Shown: positions 39,328 through 48,690 of the stretch, one piece after another
Position numbering within the stretch: the first letter of the stretch is position 1
How the letters are laid out: each line of letters begins with the position of its first letter
Source of the DNA: Trichomonas vaginalis G3
Taxonomy: Eukaryota; Parabasalia; Trichomonadida; Trichomonadidae
Length of the DNA stretch: 64,000 nt
NCBI RefSeq assembly: GCF_026262505.1
Contig: NC_067206.1
Location: forward strand, 19,179,319 to 19,243,318
Direction of reading: 5' to 3'
Notes under the pieces: generated by a model
What the model was told of the DNA's origin: nothing
Databases searched by the model: none
The model's input: the letters and a program-made list of their open reading frames with translations, nothing else
Made by a program: the position numbers and the translations under genes

Positions 39328-40563
39328 TTACTCAGAAAAATTTTTCTTTGTATATACGCCGTTCTGTACGTCTAAAAGACTTTTGACATTTGCCAAGAAT
39401 GTTCGTTTAGACGCTGCCATATAACCATACTCTTGACAATACTGTTTATATTCATCGTACAATGACCTTTCATCTAATGACACAAAGTTAGTCTCATCTA
39501 TAAACAGTTCATAAACACTCTTGTTTGCTTCTAACAATGTTTGTCTTTCTTCGGTATGTGGAATTTGTCTTGGATTGAACTTAGAAATATCTAATGTCAT
39601 AAAGTATGAGAACAAGTGGTTGTAAAAGTCAGATGTCAAAGTTTCTGCTAAGTCGTCAAAATATTCTGTATCTTGCATATGAGAATCTGACGTTCTGACA
39701 ACTACATATCTTCTGTCAGAACTTTCTAACTTCATCGGAACAACATTGTTTGAAACCATAATGAAGTTTGCAATATTTTCACAAACTCTTTGGTCTTTAT
39801 ATTTTCTTTCAACAACTCCAACTTTGTCTGTTATAAGACTCTTCAAAGCATCTGAGTTCAAAACTTTTGTTGTATCTATACTTTGAAGTTCATTGCAAAC
39901 TATAAGTTTCATATTCTCAATTGAAGAGTTAAATTTACCGCAGATGTTTTCTAAGTTTGTCATATTCGGATTCGAATAACCTTCTAACAGTTTGCACAAA
40001 ATATCTGTAAAGAAAGTGTTCTTACCAGTTCCTTGTTTTCCAATTATAATGAGAGCAGTTTCATTTTTAGCACTTGGATGTTGTAAGATGTTTGCAAACC
40101 AACATAAGATATACTCATAAACCTTTTCGTTTCCATTGCATATAATTTCTTTGACATGGTCTAACCAAGCTTCTATAATATTTTCTTTCCATTCTACTTG
40201 TTCGTATTTATATCCAGTGAAGATAGAATAGAAGTTTGGAGAAGGTGTATAGAACTTTATACCACGAACTGAAAAATCTTCTAACTTTGACAATAAGATA
40301 TCCCAAGCATCTAACATCTTCATGCCAACTTGTACGACTTTTATTTTCTTAAGTTTCTGTCTACATTCTTGTTCTGAAACTATTGTTGCTCTTGGTTTGT
40401 TAAAGACAACATCCCATTCTTTCATAACATAACATTCTGGGGCAGAGTCGACATAAATGACTAAACGTTTCAAATTCTCGACTGCTTTGTTATAGTCTCG
40501 AAATGGACACATATTTCTGAAGGCTTGGAAGTCATAAAAATCTGAAACGTCTATTCTGTACAT
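39328..40563 (-). CDS. Superfamily-3 helicase (D5-like), 411 aa
   Basis: Walker A IIIGKQGTGKNTF (residues about 173-184), Walker B LIVCNELQSID (about 220-230), then ALKSLITDKVGVVERKYKD and the sensor-like ANFIMVSNNVVP, followed by DRRYVVVRTSD. These are the motifs of viral SF3/D5-type replicative helicases (compare DUF5906). No primase domain is evident. The ATG follows TTTTTATAAAA. It is open throughout. SF3 helicases are typical of virophages and Polinton-like viruses but not a standard Polinton gene, so its presence here is notable. Confidence 0.8.
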   Translation of the reverse strand: MYRIDVSDFYDFQAFRNMCPFRDYNKAVENLKRLVIYVDSAPECYVMKEWDVVFNKPRATIVSEQECRQKLKKIKVVQVGMKMLDAWDILLSKLEDFSVRGIKFYTPSPNFYSIFTGYKYEQVEWKENIIEAWLDHVKEIICNGNEKVYEYILCWFANILQHPSAKNETALIIIGKQGTGKNTFFTDILCKLLEGYSNPNMTNLENICGKFNSSIENMKLIVCNELQSIDTTKVLNSDALKSLITDKVGVVERKYKDQRVCENIANFIMVSNNVVPMKLESSDRRYVVVRTSDSHMQDTEYFDDLAETLTSDFYNHLFSYFMTLDISKFNPRQIPHTEERQTLLEANKSVYELFIDETNFVSLDERSLYDEYKQYCQEYGYMAASKRTFLANVKSLLDVQNGVYTKKNFSE

Positions 40564-40593
40564 TTTTATAAAAATAAAAAAAATATTATTTTT

Positions 40594-41390
40594 TTATTCT
40601 TGACTTTGTTGTTCCATTTGTTGCATTTGTTGTTCTTGAGCTATTTGTTGTTGAAGTTGTTCTTGTAATACAATACTTTCACCAGTTGCATCTTCCAATT
40701 CGAAACTTTCTGCCGTCATTGACAAATACATAGGACATAAAAGTTTTACAGGAACAAAGTTTGCGTCAACTAAGGTTAAGTTTATGTTTGCTAAAGTGTT
40801 TGAGTTCACTAAAGCTGAAAACTCTGCATTCGAATGAACAATAGGCAAACCAGCAGAGAAAGTATTGTTTATACGCATGAGTATCTTTTGGTCATAGTAG
40901 TTTCTGTCGACATTCGAATAACACTTTGAACCTAAGTTTGAAACAATATAAAGATTGGTGTGCTTAATGTCAATGGAATAGACATTCCTTGTATGACACC
41001 TTTTCCTGTTATAGGAAACTGTTGGTAGTAAAAACCAGATATAAGTTTTGTATTATAGCTCATATCGTTTATACTAAACTCAGTCGGACATCCAAACATA
41101 ATGAAACCTGCTCTAGTTGCAGCACATGTTACATCCGTCCTTAAAGTATTAAATAAGTCAACAAAACCTGTTGGTGGTATATCTGAGTAAGTATCTTCAA
41201 AGGAGTATTTTTTACCATTCACAACAATAAAATCTTCTGGTGTCAAAAGAGCAAAACAGGCTTTAGTCGTCATTGTGTTTAAAGTTAGTTTACAATATCG
41301 TCCTTGAGGACTTTGTAAGTTTGTTGTTATAGAATTATATGACTCAGGGTTTTTAGTCGTAATAGTATAAACCATTGTGTCTTCTGCCAT
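40594..41390 (-). pseudogene. Minor capsid-like protein (family 2), broken copy
   Basis: Relative of 3400-4098, with VNGKKYSFED, RAGFIMFGCPTEFSINDMSY and LTLVDANFVPVKLLCPMYL. The far end is Gln-rich (QEQLQQQIAQEQQMQQMEQQ-like). The region looks interrupted about once. It is followed downstream by the helicase and preceded by the family-3 protein, an order partly shared with 2.5-4.1 kb. Penton-type role inferred. Confidence 0.5.
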
Positions 41391-41394
41391 TTAC

Positions 41395-41976
41395 TTAGCA
41401 AATAAATTTTAATGAAATGTTGTGGTCGTCAAATATTTTTATGACGTCTGGGAAACTATACTTTAAGTTCAACGTTTCACCTCCTTTCATAACGTATATC
41501 TTGTCAATGACATTATATGAAACACCACAGCAACTAACGTCGGGTTCTATTTCTTTGATGTTTATATCGTCTGCCTCTGTCAAAAGTTTCAATAGTTCTT
41601 TCAAAACTTCATGAGGTGCAATGACATATGAGTTCACTTTTACAGGGTTGTGTTCGACCAAGTTTAACATTATACCTAAAGCTTGACAAATCTTCTCCTG
41701 AGTTTTAAGTTTGTCTTTAAGTTGCTTGTAGTCATTTCGAATATCTGCAACAGAACTTAAGTCTCTGCTAACTTCAGGGTATGTTGGTTGTTCTTTTACA
41801 GGAACTATTGTTATACCATCTTGGTCTTCGTATGGTTTCCCCACTTCAACATCTCTTTCTTTGACATTGACAACAACACTTTGACTGTTTGTTTGAGTTG
41901 GTGAATTTAACTTCACATCTGCCACCGCCATTAAACCTTTTGAAACACTTACGCTTCTATTTTTCGGAAATGACAT
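41395..41976 (-). CDS. Hypothetical virion-linked protein (family 3), 193 aa
   Basis: The start is set at the ATG at 41976 (MSFPKNRSVSVSKG), preceded on its strand by TTTTTATTCTAAGTAAA. It has a helical centre (SVADIRNDYKQLKDKLKTQEKICQALGIML) and a C-terminal CCGVSYNVIDKIYVMKGGETLNLKYSFPD, matching 2559-3173. It ends 5 bp before the minor capsid gene. Function unknown. Confidence 0.55.
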   Translation of the reverse strand: MSFPKNRSVSVSKGLMAVADVKLNSPTQTNSQSVVVNVKERDVEVGKPYEDQDGITIVPVKEQPTYPEVSRDLSSVADIRNDYKQLKDKLKTQEKICQALGIMLNLVEHNPVKVNSYVIAPHEVLKELLKLLTEADDINIKEIEPDVSCCGVSYNVIDKIYVMKGGETLNLKYSFPDVIKIFDDHNISLKFIC

Positions 41977-41994
41977 TTTACTTAGAATAAAAAG
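41977..41994. promoter_or_regulatory. Divergent promoter gap, 18 bp
   Basis: The only sequence between two divergent ATGs is TTTACTTAGAATAAAAAG. On the minus strand it reads as TTTTTATTCTAAGTAAA, the box seen before many genes of the block. Confidence 0.55.
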
Positions 41995-42414
41995 ATGGAC
42001 GTATTTGAGTATCTCTTCGAATTGAAGCAAAACAAAGTTTACACACACAAACAATACAAGTTCATTGACAGAGTAGTTCTTTACACAAACAATGGAAAAT
42101 GTTATAGAATAGCAATATTTGCTGAACCAAAATATTTTCATAAAGCAAAGAAAGTTGGTATAACCGAGATGGTGAAAGTTCTTGAAGCAGACAAAAATAT
42201 AACAACAAAACTGACCGATATTTCTAAAGGTAAGTTTATAATACAATTTTATGTCAAAACTGGCGTACTGTCAATATTTGACGGAGAGAAGTCAGTTCAA
42301 GAACAACTTACTGACCTGCTGCCAAAATCTGCTCGATGGAAGCTGTCGTTATGCCAATCTGAGGAGCCCCAGCAGGTTTCATCGAACGAATCTTCAAAAG
42401 AGCATCTTCCGTGA
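41995..42414 (+). CDS. Hypothetical protein, 139 aa
   Basis: A helical/beta protein starting MDVFEYLFELKQNKVYTHKQYKFIDRVVLYTNNGKCYRIAIFAE. It is convergent with the major capsid gene and its 3' end overlaps the capsid C-terminal codons by about 107 bp. No family is recognised; the compact divergent start supports its reality. Confidence 0.5.
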   Translation: MDVFEYLFELKQNKVYTHKQYKFIDRVVLYTNNGKCYRIAIFAEPKYFHKAKKVGITEMVKVLEADKNITTKLTDISKGKFIIQFYVKTGVLSIFDGEKSVQEQLTDLLPKSARWKLSLCQSEEPQQVSSNESSKEHLP

Positions 42415-43915
42415 AAAGTGCTATTGGTTTTGTAAACTTCTTTGCTTTCAATTCATCTGGACCGTCTCTGTCACCAGTATATTGTATTTGAACTGTACCA
42501 ACAGTTGAAATACCACCCATAAAGTCTTCTGAGTCAGCAAATGGAATGCCAAGCCAAAAGTTTGAACGGTCTCCATTTGTATATTGAGTTTTTTGACCTC
42601 CTGTATGAGTCCATACTTTCACATATGGCATAATAGAACTTTGCATTTCAGGGTTAATGGTTGTTGTGAAGTTGTTGTTAAAGTTCATAGCATCTAATGT
42701 CAAGTTGTATGACCTCATATCCTCAACTGTAGAATATTCTTCTCTTGGATAATATTTGCCATCTATGTTTATATGATATTTAATACCAGGGTTGTAGAAG
42801 CAAGAATAGTCATTTATAGTTCGTCTGAACAGTACAAACATAGTATCTGCATGTTTCATTGCAGTTGTTAAGGCAATATCTGTTCTTGCACCTGGGTCAG
42901 CACTTTGGTTTCCAACTTCACCTGCAAAGTCTTTGACAGATATTTGGTGTATAGGGAACATAAGTGGAACTGCAATATATTTGGCAGCTAAAGCATTTGA
43001 AATATCTGGGTCCAACATATAGACTGCAAGTCTGCTTTCTATTCTCTTGCATTCAAATTTTTCGCATGTGAACTTAACTGGGTCCCAAGCATCTCCAGCA
43101 GCATTGAAATAATAGTTTACTTCAGTGTTGAGGTTTGAGAAACCAAAGTCTAAGTCAACTTTGTTTTTGCAAAAGTCGGCGAATGACATTTTATTTGTTC
43201 CCACTACTTCTGTAAGAGTGAATGGGTCTTGTGTTGGTGCAATGACTAAGTTATTTTTGCTTGGAGTAAGTTCGATAGAAATTTTTCCTGCCCAGTTTGG
43301 CAAGTATCTTAAAAACCTGAAGATGAGGAAAGATGACAAAGGAACTCTAAGTTTCAGTTTTACTTTGGTTACTGCTGCTGCAGTTTGTCCAGAAAGGTTA
43401 ACATAAACTCCTGGAACGTTAGGGTCAAGTCTTCTTATTTTCTCAATAGTTGCATACTGGTCTGTTTGTTCTCTAGCTTGTGGTTGTACTGAGTTTCTCA
43501 AAGCGAACCATTCATAGTTTGCCCATGTTACTGTTTGAACTAAGTCAGAGTTAGAATATATCTTATATCCCATGAAAACTTCTGGAGCATATTGGTATCC
43601 GACATAGAAAATTCCATTGCAACCTTTCTTGTCAGACAACTTGGCAGAAGGTTTTATTTCAATGTCTTGTTCCACGTATAAGAAAGAGTTGTCAATAGAA
43701 ATTATATGAAACCTGTCGCAAGCAATATCTACTGTTGTTGAAGAACCTTCTCCAAACTCACCTACGTTTCCATAAGAAACAGCAGTTGTATATTCGTAAG
43801 TTCCAGGAACTATTTCTGACCTTCTAATGGCATTGTCGCATTCGTTATACCATTCGGAAACATTTCCATTCATAGCATCCAAAACTGTTGGCGTTATATT
43901 CTGAGCGGCGTACAT
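42308..43915 (-). CDS. Major capsid protein, double jelly-roll type, 535 aa
   Basis: Second capsid protein, related to 18861-20435 through the GYQYAPEVFMGYKIYSNSDLV region, KVKLKLRVPLSSFLIFRFLRYLPNWAGKISIEL, and a C-terminal AKKFTKPIALFTEDALL. The ATG follows TTTTTACTCATATGAA. It is open throughout. It forms the capsid shell; the pairwise distance to the first copy indicates two element lineages. Confidence 0.8.
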   Translation of the reverse strand: MYAAQNITPTVLDAMNGNVSEWYNECDNAIRRSEIVPGTYEYTTAVSYGNVGEFGEGSSTTVDIACDRFHIISIDNSFLYVEQDIEIKPSAKLSDKKGCNGIFYVGYQYAPEVFMGYKIYSNSDLVQTVTWANYEWFALRNSVQPQAREQTDQYATIEKIRRLDPNVPGVYVNLSGQTAAAVTKVKLKLRVPLSSFLIFRFLRYLPNWAGKISIELTPSKNNLVIAPTQDPFTLTEVVGTNKMSFADFCKNKVDLDFGFSNLNTEVNYYFNAAGDAWDPVKFTCEKFECKRIESRLAVYMLDPDISNALAAKYIAVPLMFPIHQISVKDFAGEVGNQSADPGARTDIALTTAMKHADTMFVLFRRTINDYSCFYNPGIKYHINIDGKYYPREEYSTVEDMRSYNLTLDAMNFNNNFTTTINPEMQSSIMPYVKVWTHTGGQKTQYTNGDRSNFWLGIPFADSEDFMGGISTVGTVQIQYTGDRDGPDELKAKKFTKPIALFTEDALLKIRSMKPAGAPQIGITTASIEQILAAGQ

Positions 43916-43947
43916 TTCATATGAGTAAAAATATAGAATAGTTGGAT

Positions 43948-44922
43948 TTATATGTCATAATAGAACCCACGTGGACCAAGCTTTACTTTCTTCCTGACTG
44001 AGTTTTTAACTCTTCTTTTTCCTTCATTGCCCTCTGCTTGAAGTTGTTGCATCTTTGCATTATGTTCATCTAGTATGTTGCAAATTTCCCATGTCCTTTT
44101 TGCCTTTTGGCTCTGGTCGCCCATCTCAGGTAACCTATATCCTAGAAAGAGTTTGTCATAGTCTGTATTTGAGTCTTCGCGTATTGTTTGCATGACTCTT
44201 TCCTGAGTTTCCGGTTCAAGCTCTTCAAACAGTGCCTGTCCATATGGAATAAGCTCGTTTCCAAATATATGTTTTTGTAGCCATTCTGGTTTTCTTTCCA
44301 TGTTACCAACTATATCTTTTGTGAATGGGAAAGCTTTTACCCAATCTTTCAGTCTTGCGTCGTTTATTTCTGTAGTTGGTTTTATTTTGTCAAGGAACAT
44401 GTTTTTCAATACTAACATTTCATTTGGTACTGTCCATTTGAGTTTTCTTAAATATTCATCCCTTCTCAGTTCATCGTATGCAAAGTAAGTTTTTATGACA
44501 TTTTGCAAACTTTCATTTGCAAGGTCATGTACAATAGGTTCTCTTCCTTCGCTCTCCCTAACTTTCTTTCTAAACTCTTCACCAAATATACCATCTCTAT
44601 GGTTCTGTGTAGTTCTTTGAGATAAATGTTCTAGAACGTCAGGTGTTATATTTCCATCAGCCATGTTCATTTCATACTGGTCCAAAATATCTGCATGTTT
44701 CATATCTTTCAATGGCATTAAAGCCGCGCTTAAAATACCAGCTATATCTGGTTCACCATTGACTTCCATTGCGTCTACAATTTCTTGGAATTGAGGTTGT
44801 AAGTTTATGAACCACCTATCCGGGTTAGCTTTATGACCCCATCTCATTGTAGTTCCATCGTCTGCAGAAACAAAAGTAGGTTTGTTTCCATCCTGGTTAG
44901 GTTCTGAATGAACTTTAAACAA
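43948..44922 (-). CDS. Hypothetical virion-linked protein, about 324 aa
   Basis: A helical protein with a basic C-terminal region (GKRRVKNSVRKKVKLGPRGFYYDI), lying between the capsid gene and the 740-aa protein. No clear ATG marks its start, so the 5' end is uncertain. The basic end suggests contact with nucleic acid or a packaged core. No family is recognised and no second copy was found. Confidence 0.45.
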   Translation of the reverse strand: MFKVHSEPNQDGNKPTFVSADDGTTMRWGHKANPDRWFINLQPQFQEIVDAMEVNGEPDIAGILSAALMPLKDMKHADILDQYEMNMADGNITPDVLEHLSQRTTQNHRDGIFGEEFRKKVRESEGREPIVHDLANESLQNVIKTYFAYDELRRDEYLRKLKWTVPNEMLVLKNMFLDKIKPTTEINDARLKDWVKAFPFTKDIVGNMERKPEWLQKHIFGNELIPYGQALFEELEPETQERVMQTIREDSNTDYDKLFLGYRLPEMGDQSQKAKRTWEICNILDEHNAKMQQLQAEGNEGKRRVKNSVRKKVKLGPRGFYYDI

Positions 44923-44951
44923 TGTTTCATTTCTATATGTTTTCTTGAAAT

Positions 44952-47174
44952 TTAACCTTTTATTTTCACCGAGTTCATCCGAAGATTGAACGTTAAATGC
45001 TCGTAAGTAAAAAGGGTTGTTGTATTTGTGTACATTTCTTTCAGTACTTCCATTCTATGCTGAATATTTTCATCTGGTGTTGGAGTCTTTTGTATGTCGG
45101 CAAACATTTTTCGATATTCTTCTACTATGTCAGCTGAATTTTTTTTAGACTCTTGGAAATATTCCATATTCTCCGCATACTCTTGTTGAGGGTCAAGATT
45201 TTTCGGCTGTTCCAAATCTTCATCTAGTTCTGTGAGGTTAGTTTCCAAAGGAGGGACTTGTTCGTTTCCTTCAGGCTCTTCTAGCTGTTGTTGCTGAACT
45301 ATTTCTTCCATGTCTGGTTGTATCTGAACTTCTTCCTGTGGAGTTTCTTGTACCTCATCTGCTGGCATTTCATATATTCCGAGACCATTTTTAACAATTT
45401 CCCTATCTACGTCATCCGCATTCATAAGCTTTTGTTCTTTCGTTCCGTCTCTATTTTTTACGCGTTTCATGACGAAAGTTGAATTGTCATTTAGCTCTGA
45501 CATCAAATATCTCGGAGTAAATTCATCCATGTCATTTGGATGATATGCTATTAAATCATATCCCTTAGCGAGCTTGTATTTTCCAGGTTTGAGATTATAT
45601 CCGTTTTGGTGCTGAGCCATAAAGCTAAATAGGTTCGGGTCAGTATTTCCATCCTTGAACTTTCCAATAGCTTCTTTATATCTGTCACTAAAGTCAATAC
45701 TATCTGGGAAACCACACTCTTCTTTAAGCATTTTTAAGAATTCTTGGTTTCCTTGTTCTCTACTTCTTTTATGTCCTTGCTCTGTTTGTGGTTGTTGTTG
45801 TGCAGGGTTTTGAACTGTTGGTTGCTGTGCTGGTTGTTGTGTTGGTTGTTGTGCTGGTTGTGGAGGTGGTTGTTGTGTTGGATTTTGAACTGTTGGTTGT
45901 TGTGTTGGTTTTGGTGCATGCCTGTGTCTATGTCCATGTGACGATGTAAATGTTTTAGGTAGTCCTGGTGCAGGTGCTTCTCTTGGAGGGTTTGGTGGTA
46001 TATAAGTTCCACCAGCTGGCACATATGTTCCATCTGCAGCATAATGTCCTACCTGACTTTTCGTTTTTAAGAAAGCATTTACTAGGTCTGTTTTGGTCTG
46101 TTGTAACTCTTTTTCTTGACTTTTCACAACAGCTGCTCTAACGGCGTCATAGGCACTTTGAACTGCCTGTCTCGTTGCTGCATCTGTTATTTTCGTCATA
46201 TTTTGTGCTACTTCTTTTAACTCTTTGTCGAAACCTTCAGACTTCAGTTTCTTTCCAGATGAGAAGTCGTTCACTTGTTTCACCTTACTATGAAGAGCTT
46301 CGTAAGCGTTCTTAAAGTCAGCATTTGTTAAAGTTTCATTTGAACTGTCTTCATCCGCTTGTATTTTTGTCCTTATTGACCCTATGAGTTGGGCTGCTTT
46401 AGCGTTGGCTTGGGCATCTAACCAGTCATTGTTAGCTTTTATATATTCTGCGCTTTTCATTGCCTTTTGCATAGCCGCGTCGTTATTTTTACTTTCTTGT
46501 GCTAAGTTTTCATACTGTACGGTTTGGTTTTGCAACTGTAAAAGTTTTTCTGCCTTTACATTTGCTTCAACTTCCTTTTTATACTCATCGCTATCCATAT
46601 ATGTCTTCAGGGCTTTTTGTTTTATCTCTTCATCTTTCAGTATTTTATATTGAGTAGTATGGTTTTTCAAATTTATAACATCTTGTTCCATTTTTGCTAC
46701 TTCTGCTGCTTTTTCTGACACTTTTTTCGCATATTCCTCTGTACTTAGTTCTTTCAGTTGTTCTTCTTTCTTCTTTTTCTCTACGTTTAACTCATTGAGT
46801 TTCTTTGTGTGTCTGTCATATTCTAGTTTCTTTTCGTTTTCACTTATTTGTTTCTGTATGTCTATGTTTGACTTTTTGACATCTGTTATTTGATTTTTGA
46901 GTGAACTCAAATTCATTTGACTTTGAGGGTTATAGGCTGTTCCGTCTGCAGCTCCACCATAGCCTGCCATTTTCGCTAAAAGTGCCGCTCTTAAACCTCC
47001 ACTCTGTGCACCAATGACTCGGTTTAAAAGCATAGGATTGCTTGACATTTGTTGCAACATAGTGGGGTCATTCAGCATTTGTTGTTGCAACTGTTGTTGT
47101 GGTGTCAGTTTTACTATTGGATGTTTCAATGCTCTCTTCCTCTTACGTATATTCTTACGTAGCTTACGTGGCAT
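44952..47174 (-). CDS. Large coiled-coil, Gln/Pro-rich protein, 740 aa
   Basis: Begins with a Lys/Arg-rich segment (PRKLRKNIRKRKRALKHP), then Gln-rich and Ala/Gly-rich parts, a long coiled coil (about residues 90-380), a PQQPTVQNPTQQP-type repeat region, and an acidic C-terminal half. It is the gene nearest the terminal repeat. The basic start and coiled coil suggest a large internal virion or core protein, but there is no recognised family. Internal Gln/Pro repeats are encoded by a GTTG-rich tandem at about 45780-45910. Confidence 0.5.
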   Translation of the reverse strand: MPRKLRKNIRKRKRALKHPIVKLTPQQQLQQQMLNDPTMLQQMSSNPMLLNRVIGAQSGGLRAALLAKMAGYGGAADGTAYNPQSQMNLSSLKNQITDVKKSNIDIQKQISENEKKLEYDRHTKKLNELNVEKKKKEEQLKELSTEEYAKKVSEKAAEVAKMEQDVINLKNHTTQYKILKDEEIKQKALKTYMDSDEYKKEVEANVKAEKLLQLQNQTVQYENLAQESKNNDAAMQKAMKSAEYIKANNDWLDAQANAKAAQLIGSIRTKIQADEDSSNETLTNADFKNAYEALHSKVKQVNDFSSGKKLKSEGFDKELKEVAQNMTKITDAATRQAVQSAYDAVRAAVVKSQEKELQQTKTDLVNAFLKTKSQVGHYAADGTYVPAGGTYIPPNPPREAPAPGLPKTFTSSHGHRHRHAPKPTQQPTVQNPTQQPPPQPAQQPTQQPAQQPTVQNPAQQQPQTEQGHKRSREQGNQEFLKMLKEECGFPDSIDFSDRYKEAIGKFKDGNTDPNLFSFMAQHQNGYNLKPGKYKLAKGYDLIAYHPNDMDEFTPRYLMSELNDNSTFVMKRVKNRDGTKEQKLMNADDVDREIVKNGLGIYEMPADEVQETPQEEVQIQPDMEEIVQQQQLEEPEGNEQVPPLETNLTELDEDLEQPKNLDPQQEYAENMEYFQESKKNSADIVEEYRKMFADIQKTPTPDENIQHRMEVLKEMYTNTTTLFTYEHLTFNLRMNSVKIKG

Positions 47175-47269
47175 TTTAAGTGAAGTTAAAAAGCGGCTTT
47201 TGACAGATGTTTATATGACACTTTTTGTTCAGCACAAAAAATTACTCGGTCAAAGTGTTGTCAGTTTGG

Positions 47270-47580
47270 TCATTTACACTCATTACGAAGAAGTCTTGAC
47301 AAAACATTTTACGAAGAAGTCTTGACAAAACATTTTACGAAGAAGTCTTGACAAAACATTTACGAAGAAATCTTGACAAATTCAAGAGGGTAGAAAAGAG
47401 GTTAGAAAAGAGGTTATATCTAACCTTCTACCCTAAACATTATTTTTGTCTGATTTTACGAAGAAGTCTTGACAAAACATTTACGAAGAAGTCTTGACAA
47501 AACATTTACGAAGAAGTCTTGACAAAACATTTACGAAGAAGTCTTGACAAAACATTTACGAAGAAGTCTTGACAAAACAT
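47270..47580. repeat. Subterminal tandem repeats and palindromic module
   Basis: 25-bp units with TTTACGAAGAAGTCTTGACAAAACA occur at 47284-47375 and 47457-47580. Between them is one palindromic module (GGTTATATCTAACC centre, 47391-47441). The same pair of features lies just inside the facing Polinton end at 63.4-64.0 kb. Confidence 0.75.
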
Positions 47581-47589
47581 GAAAACATA

Positions 47590-47750
47590 TATAATTTGTG
47601 AAAAGCTCCTGGAAGACCTCCGAATAAAAACTTCATTTATGTGGGCTAGAAGGCACGAAGTGCCTGGAAGGTCACCCCAAGAAAAAAAAAACTTCATTAT
47701 ACCAATCATCCTCAGGGCTAGAAGGCACGAAGTGCCTGGAAGCCCCACTA

Positions 47751-47752
<2 letters not shown>
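47590..47752. repeat. Polinton terminal repeat with two hairpins
   Basis: Two hairpins AGGCAC-GAA-GTGCCT (47651-47665 and 47723-47737) within GGCTAGAAGGCACGAAGTG-type units. The outer end is GGAAGCCCCACTACC. The same sequence in inverse orientation begins at 63221, with GATGA..GTATAATGAAG between the two hairpins in both. This is the element end. Confidence 0.85.

Positions 47753-47783
<31 letters not shown>
47753..47783. repeat. Poly-T tract (31 nt) at the Polinton junction
   Basis: Pure T run directly abutting the terminal repeat. The facing Polinton end is abutted by a pure A run at 63197-63220, so both ends read A-run then GGYAGTGGGGC from outside inwards. Confidence 0.85.
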
Positions 47784-47788
<5 letters not shown>

Positions 47789-48690
47789 GATACATATTAT
47801 CTTTATTTTCATATTTATTATTGTTTTATAGAATTCTCTTACGTTTCATATTTATCTTTGCCTTATGAAATTATTTTTATTATCATATTTAACAGTGTTT
47901 TATATAGTTCTCATTCTTATAACATTTATTAATGTTTTATTGGATTCTCTTTCTTTTCATATATATCATTGTTTTATAGAATTCTCCCTTTTTTCATATT
48001 CATCATAGTTTGATGAAATTCTTTGTGTAATTCGTGTTAATCATTGTTTTCTCAAATTCTCTCAATATTAATGAATGTCCTCTTAGTATGGCAATCAAAA
48101 TGAATTCATTTGAAATTGCCAAACTCTTAGTTGATCATGGTGCTGATCTCTTTCTTTTCATATCTATCATTATTTTATTTCATTCACTTTCTTATAATAT
48201 TATTCGTTGTTTCATATGATTCTCTATCTTTTAATATTTATCATTGTTTTATGGAATACTTTTTCTTTTCATGTATATATTGATTATATTGGATTTTCGT
48301 TCATTTCATATTTATCACTGTTTTACGAAATTCTCTTTCTTTTCATACTTTTCGTTGTTTTATGTGATTCTTTTTCATTCCATATTTATCTTTGTTTTAT
48401 ATAATCCTTTTTCTTATCATATTTATCACTGTTTTATGGGATTTTCTTTCTTTTAATATTTATAGTTGTTTTATATGCTGTTCTTTCGTATCTTATCTAT
48501 CATTGTTTTATAGAATCCTTTTCCTTATTATATGTATCATTGTTTTATCCAACTTTCTTTCTTATGATATCTTTCATTGTTTTATAAAACTTTCTTTCTT
48601 TTCAGATTTTCATTCTTTTGATATTTATCATTGTTTTGTTGCGGTTTCTATCCATTTATGCTTATCATTTTATTATTATATTCTCTCAAT
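47784..48690 (+). repeat. Degenerate tandem repeat, period about 45 bp
   Basis: Repeated units resembling TTCATATTTATCATTG followed by TTTTATAGAATTCTCTTTCT, about 20 diverged copies. The array is broken by ankyrin-coding relics. Short open frames across it encode HIYHCFM-type strings and are not convincing genes. Confidence 0.7.

Larger units (their letters stand above)
1..47752. mobile_element. Composite Polinton/Maverick block
   Basis: Continuous Polinton-derived DNA, cut by the left window edge and ended on the right by a terminal repeat at 47590-47752. It carries duplicate sets of integrase, type-B DNA polymerase, packaging ATPase, major capsid protein, minor virion proteins and collar-domain fibre, on both strands. 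No internal copy of the terminal hairpin repeat was seen, so borders between the constituent elements are not marked by intact ends. The two gene sets are diverged at protein level and represent at least two lineages. Roughly ten genes look interrupted and the others are open, which suggests a fairly young insertion. Family identification is strong; the number of elements is inferred. Confidence 0.9.

Noticed and set aside
45734-46042. His/Gln-rich 102-codon frame
   Set aside because: Shifted frame over the Gln/Pro repeats of the 740-aa protein.
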